Below, one piece after another: positions 1 to 11,752 of a stretch of 64,000 nucleotides of DNA (positions are counted from its first letter, which is position 1; the number at the start of each line of letters is the position of its first letter). The stretch lies in the NCBI RefSeq assembly GCF_030867095.1, contig NC_081829.1, positions 86,368,261 to 86,432,260 of the forward strand. The letters are read 5' to 3'. Below the pieces are notes generated by a model that saw nothing but the letters and a program-made list of their open reading frames with translations, was not told the origin of the DNA and searched no databases. Made by a program: the position numbers and the translations under genes. The stretch comes from Alligator mississippiensis (Eukaryota > Chordata > Crocodylia > Alligatoridae).

Positions 1-1779
1 TTGTTAGACATGATTGTTAACTAATAACAACCAGAGAACACTAAATGAGTAAACATTTTCCTCCATTTTGAATACAATGCACAAACAACACATTACTTCT
101 ATCGTCCTTTGCAAGAGGCACGAGGCGCTATGCAATTAAGCACTAAAATAATCTGTAATTAAGAACAGTTGAAAGCAGCAGCAGCAAACTTATGCTTCCT
201 AAATGTTGACACAGGCTAAGCACTCGGCATGTTAATAGGAAATTCATTCTTTAATTCTACAAGGTTACTTATATTAAATTAAGTAACCAGATGATCCAGA
301 AGCTAATGAATCCCTAAGAAGGCTGATGGAAGACAGTCTATTAAGAAAGCGGGGCTGTGTCCAGTCAAATCCTTAGAGAGAAGAATTTAAAACCAATTCA
401 GACTCTTTTCTTCATAAGCGAGGAAAGAGTATAGGATCACATTTAAGATTTACTCCGTTTATGCAATATGGGACACATCCTCAGGCCCTTTCTCAGTGTT
501 CACTCACTCCAAATTTCCAACACTAATGCAGCTCTCAATCAGACCAGAGCAAAATTAATGGATTTATACCAGTGCATCTAAGAGCAGAATATTCCTGTTG
601 ACTTCAGTGAGTTTTATCTGTGTAAAGACTAAATGAAAACTAAGTATGGACTTCAGGATTTGGTCCTATATATTTATTCTTCTTCTACAGCCTGAGTAAA
701 CCTCCTCCCTGAAGTCAACAGACATCAATTCCATTGGCCTCATTAGGCTTTGTATGAGAGTCCAAATGTAGTTATATACACTAACTCTTGGGAAAACGTG
801 CTTACTGCAAGTCAGCTTTTGCTTATTCTTAATCAGGTATAGCAGTGTTTAGGTTAGATTTCATGCTTTGGTAGAATCATATATAAATATGCTTCCCCCT
901 CCCTCAAACCAAGTTAGATTTTCTATAAAATTATTCACTTTTCACTTTTCATATGGGAAAATGAAGCCCATTTTGTACAAATAAGGATGAAGAATATGAA
1001 CTATTTTACCTTTTTTGTCTCAACCCCAGTTATAAATAATGAATCCTCCTATATGGGGTCACTGAATATCACTGTATCCCATTTTGCCTGTATGATGGAC
1101 AAAGCTATATTTCTACTCATGCATGCTCTCTTTCTCTATCCTTGCCAATAAATTCAGTTTTTGCTTAAACAACGATCATTCACCCTCCTAATACTCTGTC
1201 TTCCCCCCTAGAAGATTTCTTTCTCCATTTCAGCAAGTCTTGATTGGATCTTTGGTGCACTTTTTCCTTGAGACTCCTTATTAATTCCTTAAGGCATTCT
1301 CTGATTCTCTTTCATCTGTCACCACACCTCTTTGATCTTGGGGACTCTTTCCTTTATCTCTTTTGAAGTTTATAAACCACATTTTTAGAATTAAAGCTGG
1401 AACTGTGAAGGACAGCATGGATTAAAGCTGTAAAGTGTTAGCTGAGACCACTCTGGAAAATAAAACATAAGGTCTAAACAAAACCAACATACAATGCAGA
1501 GCAGGGCAACAGAAAAGAATCTAAGTAGCGGAGACGCACATTACTGAGTTCCCTCTGCTGTAAACTACACAAAGCATGAGCGTCGGATGCCTAGGTTTTT
1601 AACTTAATGTCTTTTCTTTAATGTTGCCTGTCTATTACAGAAATCCAAGCCCTAAATATCTCTCTGCAGAAATGTATTGTGAAAAGGAATATTTTTAAGC
1701 AAATGATTAGGCACAGCAAGCTTTATTTGATGAGGACATTTTAAACTTAGCTGCATATGTTTGAAAACTTCCCAAAGAA
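1..1779. other. AT-rich non-coding stretch, nothing recognised
   Basis: I see no long open frame, no repeat tail and no inverted-repeat ends here. Composition is AT-rich with scattered stop codons in all frames, as expected for intergenic or intronic vertebrate DNA. Confidence 0.6.
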
Positions 1780-2820
1780 ATGCTTTAGTTGAGGTTAGAA
1801 ACGTAATTTAAGGCAAAATTATGATTTTGAGTGGTGAAGAGTAGCTGGTTAGGAGGTAGCATGAATGGTGAAATATAAGGGATAACAACCACAGGGGTTT
1901 CAAATGGAGCCCATGGAAGGAATAGAAAGAAGAGGGTGAAAGACATTTGGAGACAACAGATAGGAGTGAAAGAAGTGGGTAACAAGAGGAAAGGGCCAGG
2001 AAAGGACACAGAAAGTGTAAGAGAGCCCCAGTGAACAACAGAATTTTAGGCAAATGGGAATTGAAGAGAAAAGGAAGAAGCATAGGAAACACCATGAAAG
2101 ATACTGGGGAAGAGGTATGCAATTTAATTAATACCACACTCACATGTTGCAACGCATACAAGGAGTTGGTGCAGCCTTCCACCTTTAGGAAAAAAAGGTG
2201 ATCCATAAAGGAAAAAAAAAAGTGATCATGACTTTCTGAAACTAGTTTAGGGTCATAGGCATCAAGTTTCAAAACCAGGTACTCAAGACTTTAGTGTTGC
2301 TAATGTTTTATATGGAAAGCACTCATATACTTCAGTGATGGGTAGCAGTAGAAAACATGATAGATGGAGAGATGGACAGCTAGCTAGCAGAGAAGAATAA
2401 GGGGTTGGCAGAAGGGAGAGATTTATTTAAAAACAACCTGGCATCTGAAATGGGGATTTATTTTTGAGCAAGGTAGAGAGGTGGTTGAGGGCATGATGGG
2501 AAGGGGCAGGCAACGAAGAGATGTGGCAGCTGAGTGTGAGTTATTAAATACACCGCCTAGTCATTGGAGGATTGTCACGGAGTGAGGAAAGACCTGTCAG
2601 GAGAGAAAGAAATTAAATGCTGAAGAAAGGGCAAGAAAGGGAAGCTAGCGGCAGACCAAATACCAACTGAAGCAGAAGGTCACAGGTACATGTGGGGATA
2701 GGAATGAGATTGCAGGAGGGTAAAACAGGAATATGGAAAAAGATGTATTTTGAATCCTGAACGATAAAGCCAGGACCAACTGTAAAATAAAAATCACCCC
2801 TAGCCCCCATCCTAATACTT
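1780..2820. repeat. Purine-rich (A/G) tract
   Basis: The plus strand is strongly purine-biased over about 1 kb, with many GAGAAAG, GGAAGGA and AAGAAGG runs. This bias creates several pyrimidine-rich minus-strand open frames (leucine, serine and phenylalanine-rich) that have no domain resemblance. They are composition artefacts, not genes. The tract may be a decayed simple repeat. Confidence 0.45.
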
Positions 2821-5342
2821 CAGAGTGCAAGAACCTCAGAGTAAGACCATTACCCAAGACTTTCCAAAGGGGTTGTGACTTTCTCTGCCCATACTTCTGG
2901 ATGTACAATTTGAGACCTTAAACAGGGCCCAATTTGGAGAGGACAAAGGGTGCCAGTGGCACAACTAGGCTGGGGTCACTAGGGCAGATGCTTTGGTTGC
3001 CAACTTCAGGGGGGGCAAGGGGAAAAAACCAGCTGCCATCTTAGTTGAGCAACGATACCTGTAGCAGTAGTGATGACTAGAAGTCACCATCCCCCCATGT
3101 GTGGCAGCTGTTCCAGCCCAGCCATGTCATCATGCTGCTGAGTGCTACTGAATACTCTCTGACAATCATGTCCCTTTTAGGGTGTTTTGAGTTGGGTGCC
3201 CCCAAAACTGAAATGCTTCATATTACAAATAACTTCTGAAATTCTGCGGTTGTGTGTGGGCTTTTTGTCCAAAATCAGCCTGGTATTCTGCGAGTACTGC
3301 TGAAAGAAACAGCAATAACAGCACAAGGTTCGCAGAAGTGCTGAGATTCCACTGCTCCCATTAGCTTCCCTTCAAGTTGTACTCCCCACGTAGGAAAATC
3401 AAGCCCTAAAGCTTTCAGACTGGAAGGCTGAAAATGTGAATCAATGCAATATTATTCTAAATGTTTAGCAGGAAGTTTGAAATAAGACCTTAGAGGGAGA
3501 TGAGAACTGTCTTTATCAATTGAATGCAAGCTTTGAAAAGTAATGGTAATGTTTTAATTAAGGGCAAATGTCAATATGAACAACTATTTTGTTGCTGACC
3601 ATTTCAGCATAATCATGCATTTAGCATCAGGAGGGACTGAGAATCTTAACACAGGCTATACAGAGTCCTTAGGGACCAGGAATCCAGCTCTCCTTTTGCT
3701 CTTTTGAGAAGAATCAGCCTGGTGACTCATTTTCCACCTTCCTCTATGTCCAGAGGGGGAGGAACGTATTTGCTAGATATCCCTGCAGAACTCAAAAGAA
3801 ACAGAGCTTGGGGGCCGCACTACCTCACATGTACTCTCTCTGATAGATGTGCCTTTCACTCTGCAGGTTTTTTTGTCCATTTCCAAACAGGCTTCATTTT
3901 TATACAGGCTGAAAATCTATATTTCTAGTTGCTCACAGAGAAGTTAGTTACCTCTGAGATTCTGTAATAAATTGCCTTAGTTAATAACTTCTCTCACAAG
4001 AATCATAGCCCTAGTTTTAATGGAGTTATAAATGCATGACTGTGTTCTCTGTTTACCTCACTGTAAGTCAGAGTGATTTATACAGATTTAATAATTGATA
4101 AGACTCTTTGGTTTGTGATAAACAAGAATATTTTTTACTATTTTTATGCTTGGCAGAATTAAAGAACTGAACTTGTTAAGTGGTACTTCAGAATAATGTA
4201 CGTTTCTGAGTCTGCACAGAAGGAAAACAATAATTTAGCGGCATTAAAGACAATGACAAGCTTGAGAATGTAGCAAGATAGTAGTCTGAAAAATACTTTG
4301 AGAAAAGAAAATAAGAGTCTAATAAACACTGCATTACATTTTAATATATAATGAAGATTCTAAAGTAAGATGTTATAGCAAAATCAATATTAATTGTATA
4401 AGTGTTTAATATGGAGGAATAAAACTCTTTAAGAACCTAGACAATTCTTGCTAGTATTCACAAAGCAGTAATAAATTGCTAGAGTTCATTCACTCAGAAA
4501 ATTACAGAAAGATTTTTTATGGATTTTGAAGTCCCCAAAATGTCATGTGTGTTTTATTTTGTATTTACAACTACATAAATTGAGTGCTAGCAAAAGGCAC
4601 TAGATGGAAAGCTTTGACAGTTCAAATCTTTGGGCCAAAGGACAGGCCCTGCATAGCAAATCAGAATGATGCTCCAGAGCATTGTTTTGATAGGTCTCAG
4701 TTCATCCAGACCTACTACCTACAAGTGAGCCAGTAGCTTCCACGACACATTGAAGTCTTGATTTCTTTTAGTCTACTGCATGGTGCTAGTGCATGTGTGG
4801 GTTTGTGTGTGCACGTGTGTGTGAGAAAGGGAGAAGAAAGTAAAAAAACTCAAACAAACCCAATGCTGAGGAGTTTTGGAAGACTTTGGCAGACATCGTA
4901 TTTGTCCCAGGACAAACCATTTTATGCTGGAACAAAATGCAGCTATTCAAATGTCCATGTCTGTTGTCCCAGAACAAATCCTAAAAAAAGTTCATGGGAT
5001 AAGAAGTACTAACAGTTTATCCCAGGACATTGCAAAGTGCATCCTGGGATTGCATGACTGAATCAATGGCAGAAAAGCAGTAGTGCATTCAGTCACTCAC
5101 TAAACTTTGATTAGAAGGGTGATGCGTGTACACACTGATGCCGGGATATTTCCATTCTGGGATGAATTTAGGAAAAACTTGTCCAGAGACAAATCCAAAG
5201 TCTGTCCCTAGCTTTTTTCTGTCCCCAGCTGCAATCATCTGAAATGGATCAGGGATACAGCATTATTATTACATCATTATTACATCATTACCAGCTGACT
5301 CAAAATGCTGTAAGCTATTATTGTATGGTGTTAGGAATCTCT
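2821..5342. other. Non-coding stretch
   Basis: No gene is recognised. A short GT-rich run lies near 4790-4825 and a short ATTATTACATC repeat near 5258-5290. Region 4865-5230 has several scattered CCAGGACA/CCCAGAACA words, which may be the remains of an old repeat, but I cannot define its ends. Confidence 0.5.
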
Positions 5343-5613
5343 GGCTATGTCTACAATATATGACTGCAGGATACAAATGCACCTGAGCTGCCTATAATCT
5401 ATCTTGCTTTGGTACCAAATTAGTGCAGCCATGGTAGCGCAGACTTCAGTTGCTGAGCGTGAACCCAGGATCCCAAGTGGACTTGTACCACCCATGGTGC
5501 AGCCATGATGCCACAGCTTCTTTGCTCGTGTTGCCCAAGCTAGCTAGATTAAAGCAAGTTTGGATAGCTATGCAGTTTTGCCATCTCAGCTTTGATTGAA
5601 GTGTAGGCATACC
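5343..5613. mobile_element. Short TIR element (MITE), about 270 bp
   Basis: The left end reads GGCTATGTCTACA and the right end TGTAGGCATACCC, which are imperfect inverted repeats of each other. There is no coding capacity. Length and ends fit a non-autonomous DNA transposon. The transposase superfamily is not assigned. Confidence 0.55.
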
Positions 5614-5767
5614 CTTGATGTTGAAGGAGCTATACTGAGACCTCAGTACAGGCCTCCAACTACCACAGTGTTTTTAATACAAGCACATGATAAATTTTGA
5701 TAAAATTATATATGTTACCTCAATTAATTACCTTTGATTTCCCATGAAGTCCATCTCTACCCCTGGG

Positions 5768-7369
5768 CTAGAGACAGACATTATACATAAACCCATTTAA
5801 GTTATCAGAAACTGGTTTAAACCTGTAACAGAACTGAAGTTCAAAGCACATAAATCAGTTTCAAAATGGCTGAAACTGGTTTAAGATAAACCTGGTTGAA
5901 TGTAGTATCAGACTTAACTGATTTAAGTCAAACTGGTTTATGAAAATTCTGGTCCACCTTTCTCGTTCAGGTTAAAACACAGTCCTTCAGCATCCCAGTA
6001 TGCTTTTCAGCCCTGGGCTGGGCTGGGCTGTGTGGTCTTCACCTCTGCTCTCCCGCTGGAGCAGTGAGGGCTGGCTGATTGGTGGGGGGGGGGGGGGGGC
6101 AAGCTCAGCTGGGGATGCAGCCCAGTCTGCAGGGGGAATCCCACCCCTCCAAGAAAACCCCAGCTAAGGTCTGGGGCCAGGGAAGGCGACTAAACACCCT
6201 TCCCCCTCTCAAACTTACTGCCTGCTGCCTGAAACTATGGACTACAAATCTCAGAAACACCTGGAATCAGGAAGAGGAAGTGATGAGCAACCTTGCAGAG
6301 TCCTGCTGCTGTAATTTTGGACTACAAATCCCAGAAACCTCAGCAGCAGCAGGAAGAGGAAGTAAACACTGCCAGGTTTATGCAATGTCTGTCCCAGACC
6401 CCTTCCTGATTTAAGCTAAACCAGAGTGCCTCAGCATCCCAGATGATTTGCAGTCCTGGGCTGGACTGTCTGCTCTAGAGAGCAGGACTGACCCTACCCC
6501 TCTGCTCCCTAGCCAGAGATCCAGCAAAGACTGCAGGCACAGCAGGGTCTGCCTGGCTTCCAGCCACCCCTTTCCTCCTTCACCACCAGCTGCTCAAGCA
6601 GGGATTCCCCCCAATCTCTCCCTCCCATCTCCCACAGCATGGACCCCAACCCCATGGACCCTAGGCATGTGGTATGCTAGCTAATGCTGGGAGGTGTTTG
6701 TGTAAGGCAGACAGGATAAAGGCAGACAGGACTGTGTCCACTTATGGCTTTTTGGAGCTAATCAACAGGTCAGCTGGTAATGGCCCTCTGTTCCTTCCTT
6801 GGAAAAATCTGTTTAAGAAGAGCTTAACAGACTGAGAGAGGCTTTTGTTTTGTTGATGTGTTGATAAATGCTGTGTTATCAGCCCCCTGCTGGCTCCCTC
6901 ACCTGTCAGGTTTGCAGACAGTATGAAGAAGAAGGAAGAGAGAGATTGAAAAGCTTAGTATCATCAGCACATGCATGCACTGCACACAAGTAGTCCTCTC
7001 TCCCCCTCCCACTTTGCCTCAGAGTGCTAGCCAAGGGCTGGAGTCTGGCAACACTCCTCACTCTTGAGCAGCAAGCAGGGGAAAGCCTGGGATAGTGCAG
7101 GCAGGGTGGGGGTTTCAACCTCTCCCTAATCAGAGCGTTCTGCCGGGGTCTAGCATCAACTCCCCTCTGCTCAGTTCTGTGGAATGGAAGGGAGGGCTGC
7201 TCTAGCTCCCCCTGACTTCTAGCCTGAGCCACTATAGGTACGTGTATGCATTTCCTCAGTCCAGAGGGAATGTCTGTTCACTTGCAAACCAGTTCAGCCT
7301 AGCCAGGTTAGACTAACCTGCAAAGATCAAGTCAATTCAGGCTAAGGCTTTTTGAATGTGTGTCCCTAG
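5768..7369 (+). mobile_element. Non-autonomous DNA element, 1.6 kb, CTAGRGACA-ended family (copy 1)
   Basis: The ends are CTAGAGACAGACAT and, inverted, CTAGGGACACACAT. The first 240 bp, with its repeated AACTGGTTTAA words, reappear inverted at 33560-33801, and the last 80 bp reappear inverted at 32990-33070. The element therefore has at least four relatives in this window. It contains a G run at 6083-6099, a CTGGG tandem at 6012-6031, and a duplicated segment carrying ACTACAAATC(T/C)CAG at 6241 and 6321. Both flanks contain CCCTGG, a possible target duplication. No transposase is visible, and the ORFs inside are not credible genes. Confidence 0.65.
6241..6334 (+). promoter_or_regulatory. Paired ACTACAA-type (ZNF143/THAP11-like) motifs inside the element
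   Basis: ACTACAAATCTCAGAA starts at 6241 and ACTACAAATCCCAGAA at 6321, exactly 80 bp apart, each followed by a CAGGAAGAGGAAGT segment. The word resembles the conserved promoter motif ACTACAANTCCCAGCATGC bound by ZNF143/THAP11. The CATGC half is absent, so binding is only a possibility. Confidence 0.35.
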
Positions 7370-7676
7370 CCCTGGAGGGTGGACTCACATATCAGTTATC
7401 AAACTCAGGCCAGATTCACTTTTTCATGCCTACCGTCTTTCTTTATGGCCTAAGGATGAGAAACCTAGACTTCATTGTTTCCCTGGAATCCTTCTGACCC
7501 AACTAAGCTAGCATAATAAGGCCACAGGATAGATGCAAGCCCTCCTCTGAAAGTTCCCCAGTGTAGTGTCCTTGATACTTGAGACAGCAGATTCTGTCAG
7601 TTCTATGCTGCCCTCATAGAGAGCCTGGCTCCAGGGAGCATTATAGGGCAGAGTGAAAGTGGGATGCAGGAAATAT

Positions 7677-8033
7677 AGACACATAGTTTCATAGTTTCTA
7701 GGGTCGGAAGGGATGTGAACAGATTATCAAGTCTGACCTCCTGCCCTGGGCAAGAACGAGTGCTGGGATCATAATACCCCAGCCAGATATCTATCCAACT
7801 TCCTCTTGAAGAACCAAAGGTAGGGGAGAGCATCACCTCCCTTGGGAGCCCATTCTAGAGTCTGGCAACCCTAACCATAAAGTAATGCCTCCTAATATCA
7901 AGCCTGAACCTACTCTCAATAAATTTGTGGCCGTTATTTCTTGTTACCCCAGGTGATGTCTGGGGTAACAGAGCCTCACCTATTTTCCGCTGGTCCCCCC
8001 TGCTGAGTTTATAGATGGCAACAGGGGACAGTG
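7677..8033 (-). mobile_element. CR1 LINE 3' fragment (C-terminal ORF2 and 3' UTR)
   Basis: Read on the minus strand, this encodes the CR1 C-terminus, with the hallmark VTRNNGHK followed by SRFRLDIRR and MVRVARL, and then the CR1 3' UTR. On the plus strand the UTR shows TTTCATAGTTTCTAGGGTC and GGAAGGGA. The copy is 5'-truncated, the usual form of CR1 insertions, and non-functional. Confidence 0.85.
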
Positions 8034-8731
8034 TTGGAAAACTTATACTGTTACAATTCTCCCTCTGTGCAAAGTCTCCAAGGATCACTGAAGTTATGGC
8101 AGCATTGAAGGATGTCATAGGCCATGTGCAGAAGAAACAAGAGGTGTGTGTGCACAACACTTTTAAGCAGGCTAAATGCTTTTGCACCACTTTAATGATG
8201 TAAGTGTTTGCACACCTTGGCAATTTACAGCGGATTAATTCCAGCCTAATTCCTAATTGTAGGAAATTTGACAGCACAGTGTGCCTTAAATGACTTGGGG
8301 AACAGCAAACTGAAACTCCTTTGAGCTGTTTTAGTTTGCTGCTCCTGCAGGCACAGAGCAAAGCACCAGGCTCCGTGCAGCTCCGTGGCTCTGCAGGAAG
8401 CCCTGTAGGCCGCCTGGCAACAGCCTGGGGAAACAGGCTTCACCCAAGAAAAGTGGTGAGCCTGATCTACCACCCCGCCCCCCCCCCCGAGCCTGCCTGA
8501 GCTGCACAGGAGCCTGGTGCTTCTCTCCATGGGTGCAGTGCCCCCTGGGTGTCTGCAGGTGGGTGCAGCCTGGGGGGGTGGGGTGGGGAAACGCTGCTGC
8601 CGCAGAAGGAAGCACCAGTCCCCCCAGCCCCCACAGCCCAGGGACTGCTCCACCAGCTGGCAGCTCGCCCTTCTTTCCCCACTGGAGAGGTAGATAAGTG
8701 CAGGGTGTGTGCATGACATGGGGTTTAATCA

Positions 8732-8781
8732 GCCCTAAATTGAAGCAGTGTTTTTTAAAACCCACGGCTTCAATTTAGGGC
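8732..8781. repeat. Inverted repeat, 15-bp perfect arms
   Basis: GCCCTAAATTGAAGC at 8732-8746 is matched by its reverse complement at 8767-8781, with a 20-bp spacer. It is followed by ATCTACACGCCCC near 8792-8804, which resembles the ends of the CATCTACAC MITEs elsewhere in the window. It is probably the terminal hairpin of another TIR element whose far end I cannot place. Confidence 0.5.
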
Positions 8782-8829
8782 CCCCATTTCATCTACACGC
8801 CCCAAATCTATGTTGGGGACTGTGCTGGT

Positions 8830-10552
8830 CCCTGGTAGCCTCTGAACTGGGCTTGTTCCTTGTATCCCTCAGATTTTCACATTATCTCTAGTGCACTCTT
8901 CTCCATTTGTGTTGGTATATTTGTTTGATAGTCAGAATTGAAAATTTTGATTAACATCCTTATTGAAGTTTTGAATTTTGAAATTGCCAACAAGCTTTAT
9001 AGTTGGTCAAAATAAAGAATGACTTGTGAGCTACTATCCCTCCCCTCTTCTATTTTTGGACAACATTGGCAATTAAAAAAATAATAATAAATAAGTGTTC
9101 ATAGATGTTCCAAAGAAATGTTTACTACTTCCAGCACTTCAAGCAAGTACTGAACTTGTATGAATGATGCTTTTGCAGATACACTTGCTAGTACATGGAA
9201 TGTGCACAACTATTTCATTTGAGCTATGTTGTCCACATTCCTACACTGTCCCAAATTGCTACCATGCCTTCTAAAATTTTGTTCATCTGTCATTTGCACA
9301 GCCCAATTTATAAAAGAACCTATTTTACAACTTTTTCTTTTAAGGCCAGTTATTTAAATAATTAAATACTAGTGCTTGATGAGATTTCCTTCATTCAGCA
9401 ACATTAGAAGTTAATAACTATTGTTGCCTATATTAACACCCAGTTGAACTTCTAATTGACAAAGTTCATGCATCTAATACATATGGTTGAATTCTGGTTA
9501 GTAGGAATATTGATATATTTTTAACTCATGGTACATATTGGACTATATATTTCACTGAGCTAGGATGCCAGCTCCATTCTTCACCACAAAAAGGAAAAAT
9601 CCAGATAAAAAGTTGTTGCCAATGAGAGATTAAATTAATAATAGTAATTGGAAAAATAACATCTGAAAGCTAGACAGGAATAAAAGAAGAAATTAAAAAT
9701 ATTATATCCTTCTGCCCATTTCTTAGTATGATGTCTACTTACCATGCTGCACAAATGTCACACATGGAATGTACTATAAATGCTCAAAAAAAAAGGAAAT
9801 TTTTTTTTCCAACTTTTCCAGTTTAGTTCAGTTGACTTAAAATAATAGCATGCACCTTAAATATTACACTTGTTTAATGTCGCTCTATGGGGAGATATAA
9901 TACCTTGGTAACTTTAGTCATATGCGACCTTTACCATCTGACTACTCTTTAATCCTTATTATTATTTTAATTTACACTTTCCAATTGCATACAAGGTGCT
10001 TGCTGAGGGTACTGTGCTCTGAAGTTCTCTGTATGGAAATGACTATCCATTGCAATTTATTCCCTTATTATTTTAGTATCCTATTTCATCATAACAGCAT
10101 AAAAGAATGTTTCAGTAATGAATTCTTTTAAGTACATACTTATAAAAGATTTTGCGTCTCTAAAATGGTTTCTGGATATAAAATCTTTTGGAGATAGCAA
10201 ATCTTAAAAATCCCAGCAGAGCCCCAGTAGGGAATTAAAGCTACAAACTCTAAAATATTAGCCTCCTCTGGTAACCCAAGTTTCCATTTAGCAAATGTCC
10301 TTCAAATTGCATAGGTGCTAACCTTTTTGTCAGCACAATCCTTAAAAAGAAGAGCCACAAGGACTGGATATGTTGGCCTAGAAACAGTTTGTCCAATAGG
10401 TGTCTGATGTGAATGCATCAGGAGCGCAACAAATCCTGCCTTTAGCTTACCTGTGGGGATGGGTTGCAAGCTGCTCAACATTTGTACTTGAGTGTATTTG
10501 CTGATATTTGGCATGGGTCACTAGTTAATCTCTCAGGGGAAGTCATTAGGAG
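8830..10552. other. AT-rich non-coding stretch
   Basis: No gene, repeat tail or TIR is recognised. Short poly-A and poly-T runs occur near 9788-9810, and stop codons are frequent in all frames. Confidence 0.55.
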
Positions 10553-11367
10553 TTTGCAAAATGGGCCCTATTTGATTCGGATTTAGCCCAAATTGGGGAC
10601 AGCGATCTGATACATTGACTCAGATTATTGTCCCTGATTCGATTCAGCTGAATCCGAAGATTCAATGCTGATACAGAGAATCAGTGATTTGGACATAGAC
10701 ACAACTTTAAATGTTTTTTCTATATACATTGAGGTACCAGGCACAGCTCATGAATGCTCCGACAGTGGGGCAGATGGAGCGTCCCAACAGGATCATGGCA
10801 GGGGGGGCCCCCGCATGCTTGGCAGTGGACCCGGAAGTGGACTGGAAGTACTTCAGGTCCACTTCCAGGTGCCCCGGGGAGCATGCAGGGTGGGCTCCCC
10901 ATATCCCCTTGGCTTGGTGATCAGCCACGGGGGGGGGAACCCAAGTCCCCCAGACCCAGGAGGCACCAGTCACTGAGCAAGGGGGGGGGGGACAAGGAGG
11001 GCCCCTGCACACTCCCCGGAGGACCTGGCAGTGGACCAGAAGTACTTCCAGTCCACTTCCAGGTTCACGACTGAGCGCGCTGCCCCCCCCCCCCATGCTC
11101 CCATGGGACGCTCCATCTGCCCCCCATCGCAGCATTTATGAGCTGCACCTGGTACCTCAACGTATGTAGAAAAAACATTTAAAGCTGTGTCTATGTTTGA
11201 ATCGCTGAATCTTTCTGAATCTCTCCAAATTGATTCGGAAGGTTTTGATTTGATTTGGAGAGATTGAAGGGTCCTCCGATTCGGTTCAGATTCAGAGGTT
11301 CAGCCACTGGATTGGGCCAAATCTCCCCCGAATTGAATCAGCGACTGAAGCTTTGCACAGCCCTAGA
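10553..11367. mobile_element. Long-inverted-repeat (fold-back) element, copy 1
   Basis: The left segment 10690-10795 (ACATAGACACAACTTTAAA, then GGTACCAGGCACAGCTCAT and GGGGCAGATGGAGCGTCCCA) is matched in inverse by 11100-11205 (TGGGACGCTCCATCTGCCCC, then GAGCTGCACCTGGTACCTCA and TTTAAAGCTGTGTCTATGT). The outer ends (TTTGCAAAATGGGCC and, inverted, GGGCTGTGCAAAGC) are more diverged. The centre is GC-rich with G and C homopolymers. It is a foldback-type DNA element without coding capacity; ORFs on both strands here are mirror images of the arms. Confidence 0.65.
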
Positions 11368-11494
11368 AATCATGTGCCTGAGAAACTTGGGTCTGTCTAA
11401 TTCATATTTTTCCACCTTGGGGTATTATTGGTTCTCACTGAGTCTCTTTAGAATATGATACCTAGGGTCAGCATGGAGAGTCTGATTCTCGGTG

Positions 11495-11752
11495 CGTGCA
11501 TCTACACGTTCATTAATGTGCAGCAGTTACTGCGCATTTATTTAGTACTTGATTATACAAGTACTAAATTAACTGCAGAGTAACTGGAGTTACTATGCAT
11601 TAGCACCAGAGAACACCTTTTTAATGACACTACTGTGCAGTAGCCTAATAGTACTGCACAGTACCATATTAGCACCGTCCATGCTGTGACACGCTACTGC
11701 ACAGTGTTATTAGGCTACTGGGCAGTTAGCATCTCATGTGTAGATGCGGCCA
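11495..11752. mobile_element. CATCTACAC-family MITE (copy A)
   Basis: The ends are GTGCATCTACACG and CATGTGTAGATGC, inverted relative to each other. The interior has repeated dyads built on CTACTG(T/C)(G/A)CAGTAG-like words (for example ACTACTGTGCAGTAG near 11629) and a TTTAGTACTTG...CAAGTACTAAA stem. There is no ORF. Copies B to E share this architecture. Confidence 0.65.

Noticed and set aside
1785..2908. Minus-strand leucine/serine-rich ORFs resembling membrane proteins
   Set aside because: They follow from a purine-rich plus strand; hydrophobic composition is expected from pyrimidine-rich codons.
10665..11135. Overlapping ORFs of about 100-140 codons on both strands
   Set aside because: They mirror the inverted arms and GC-rich core of a fold-back element.
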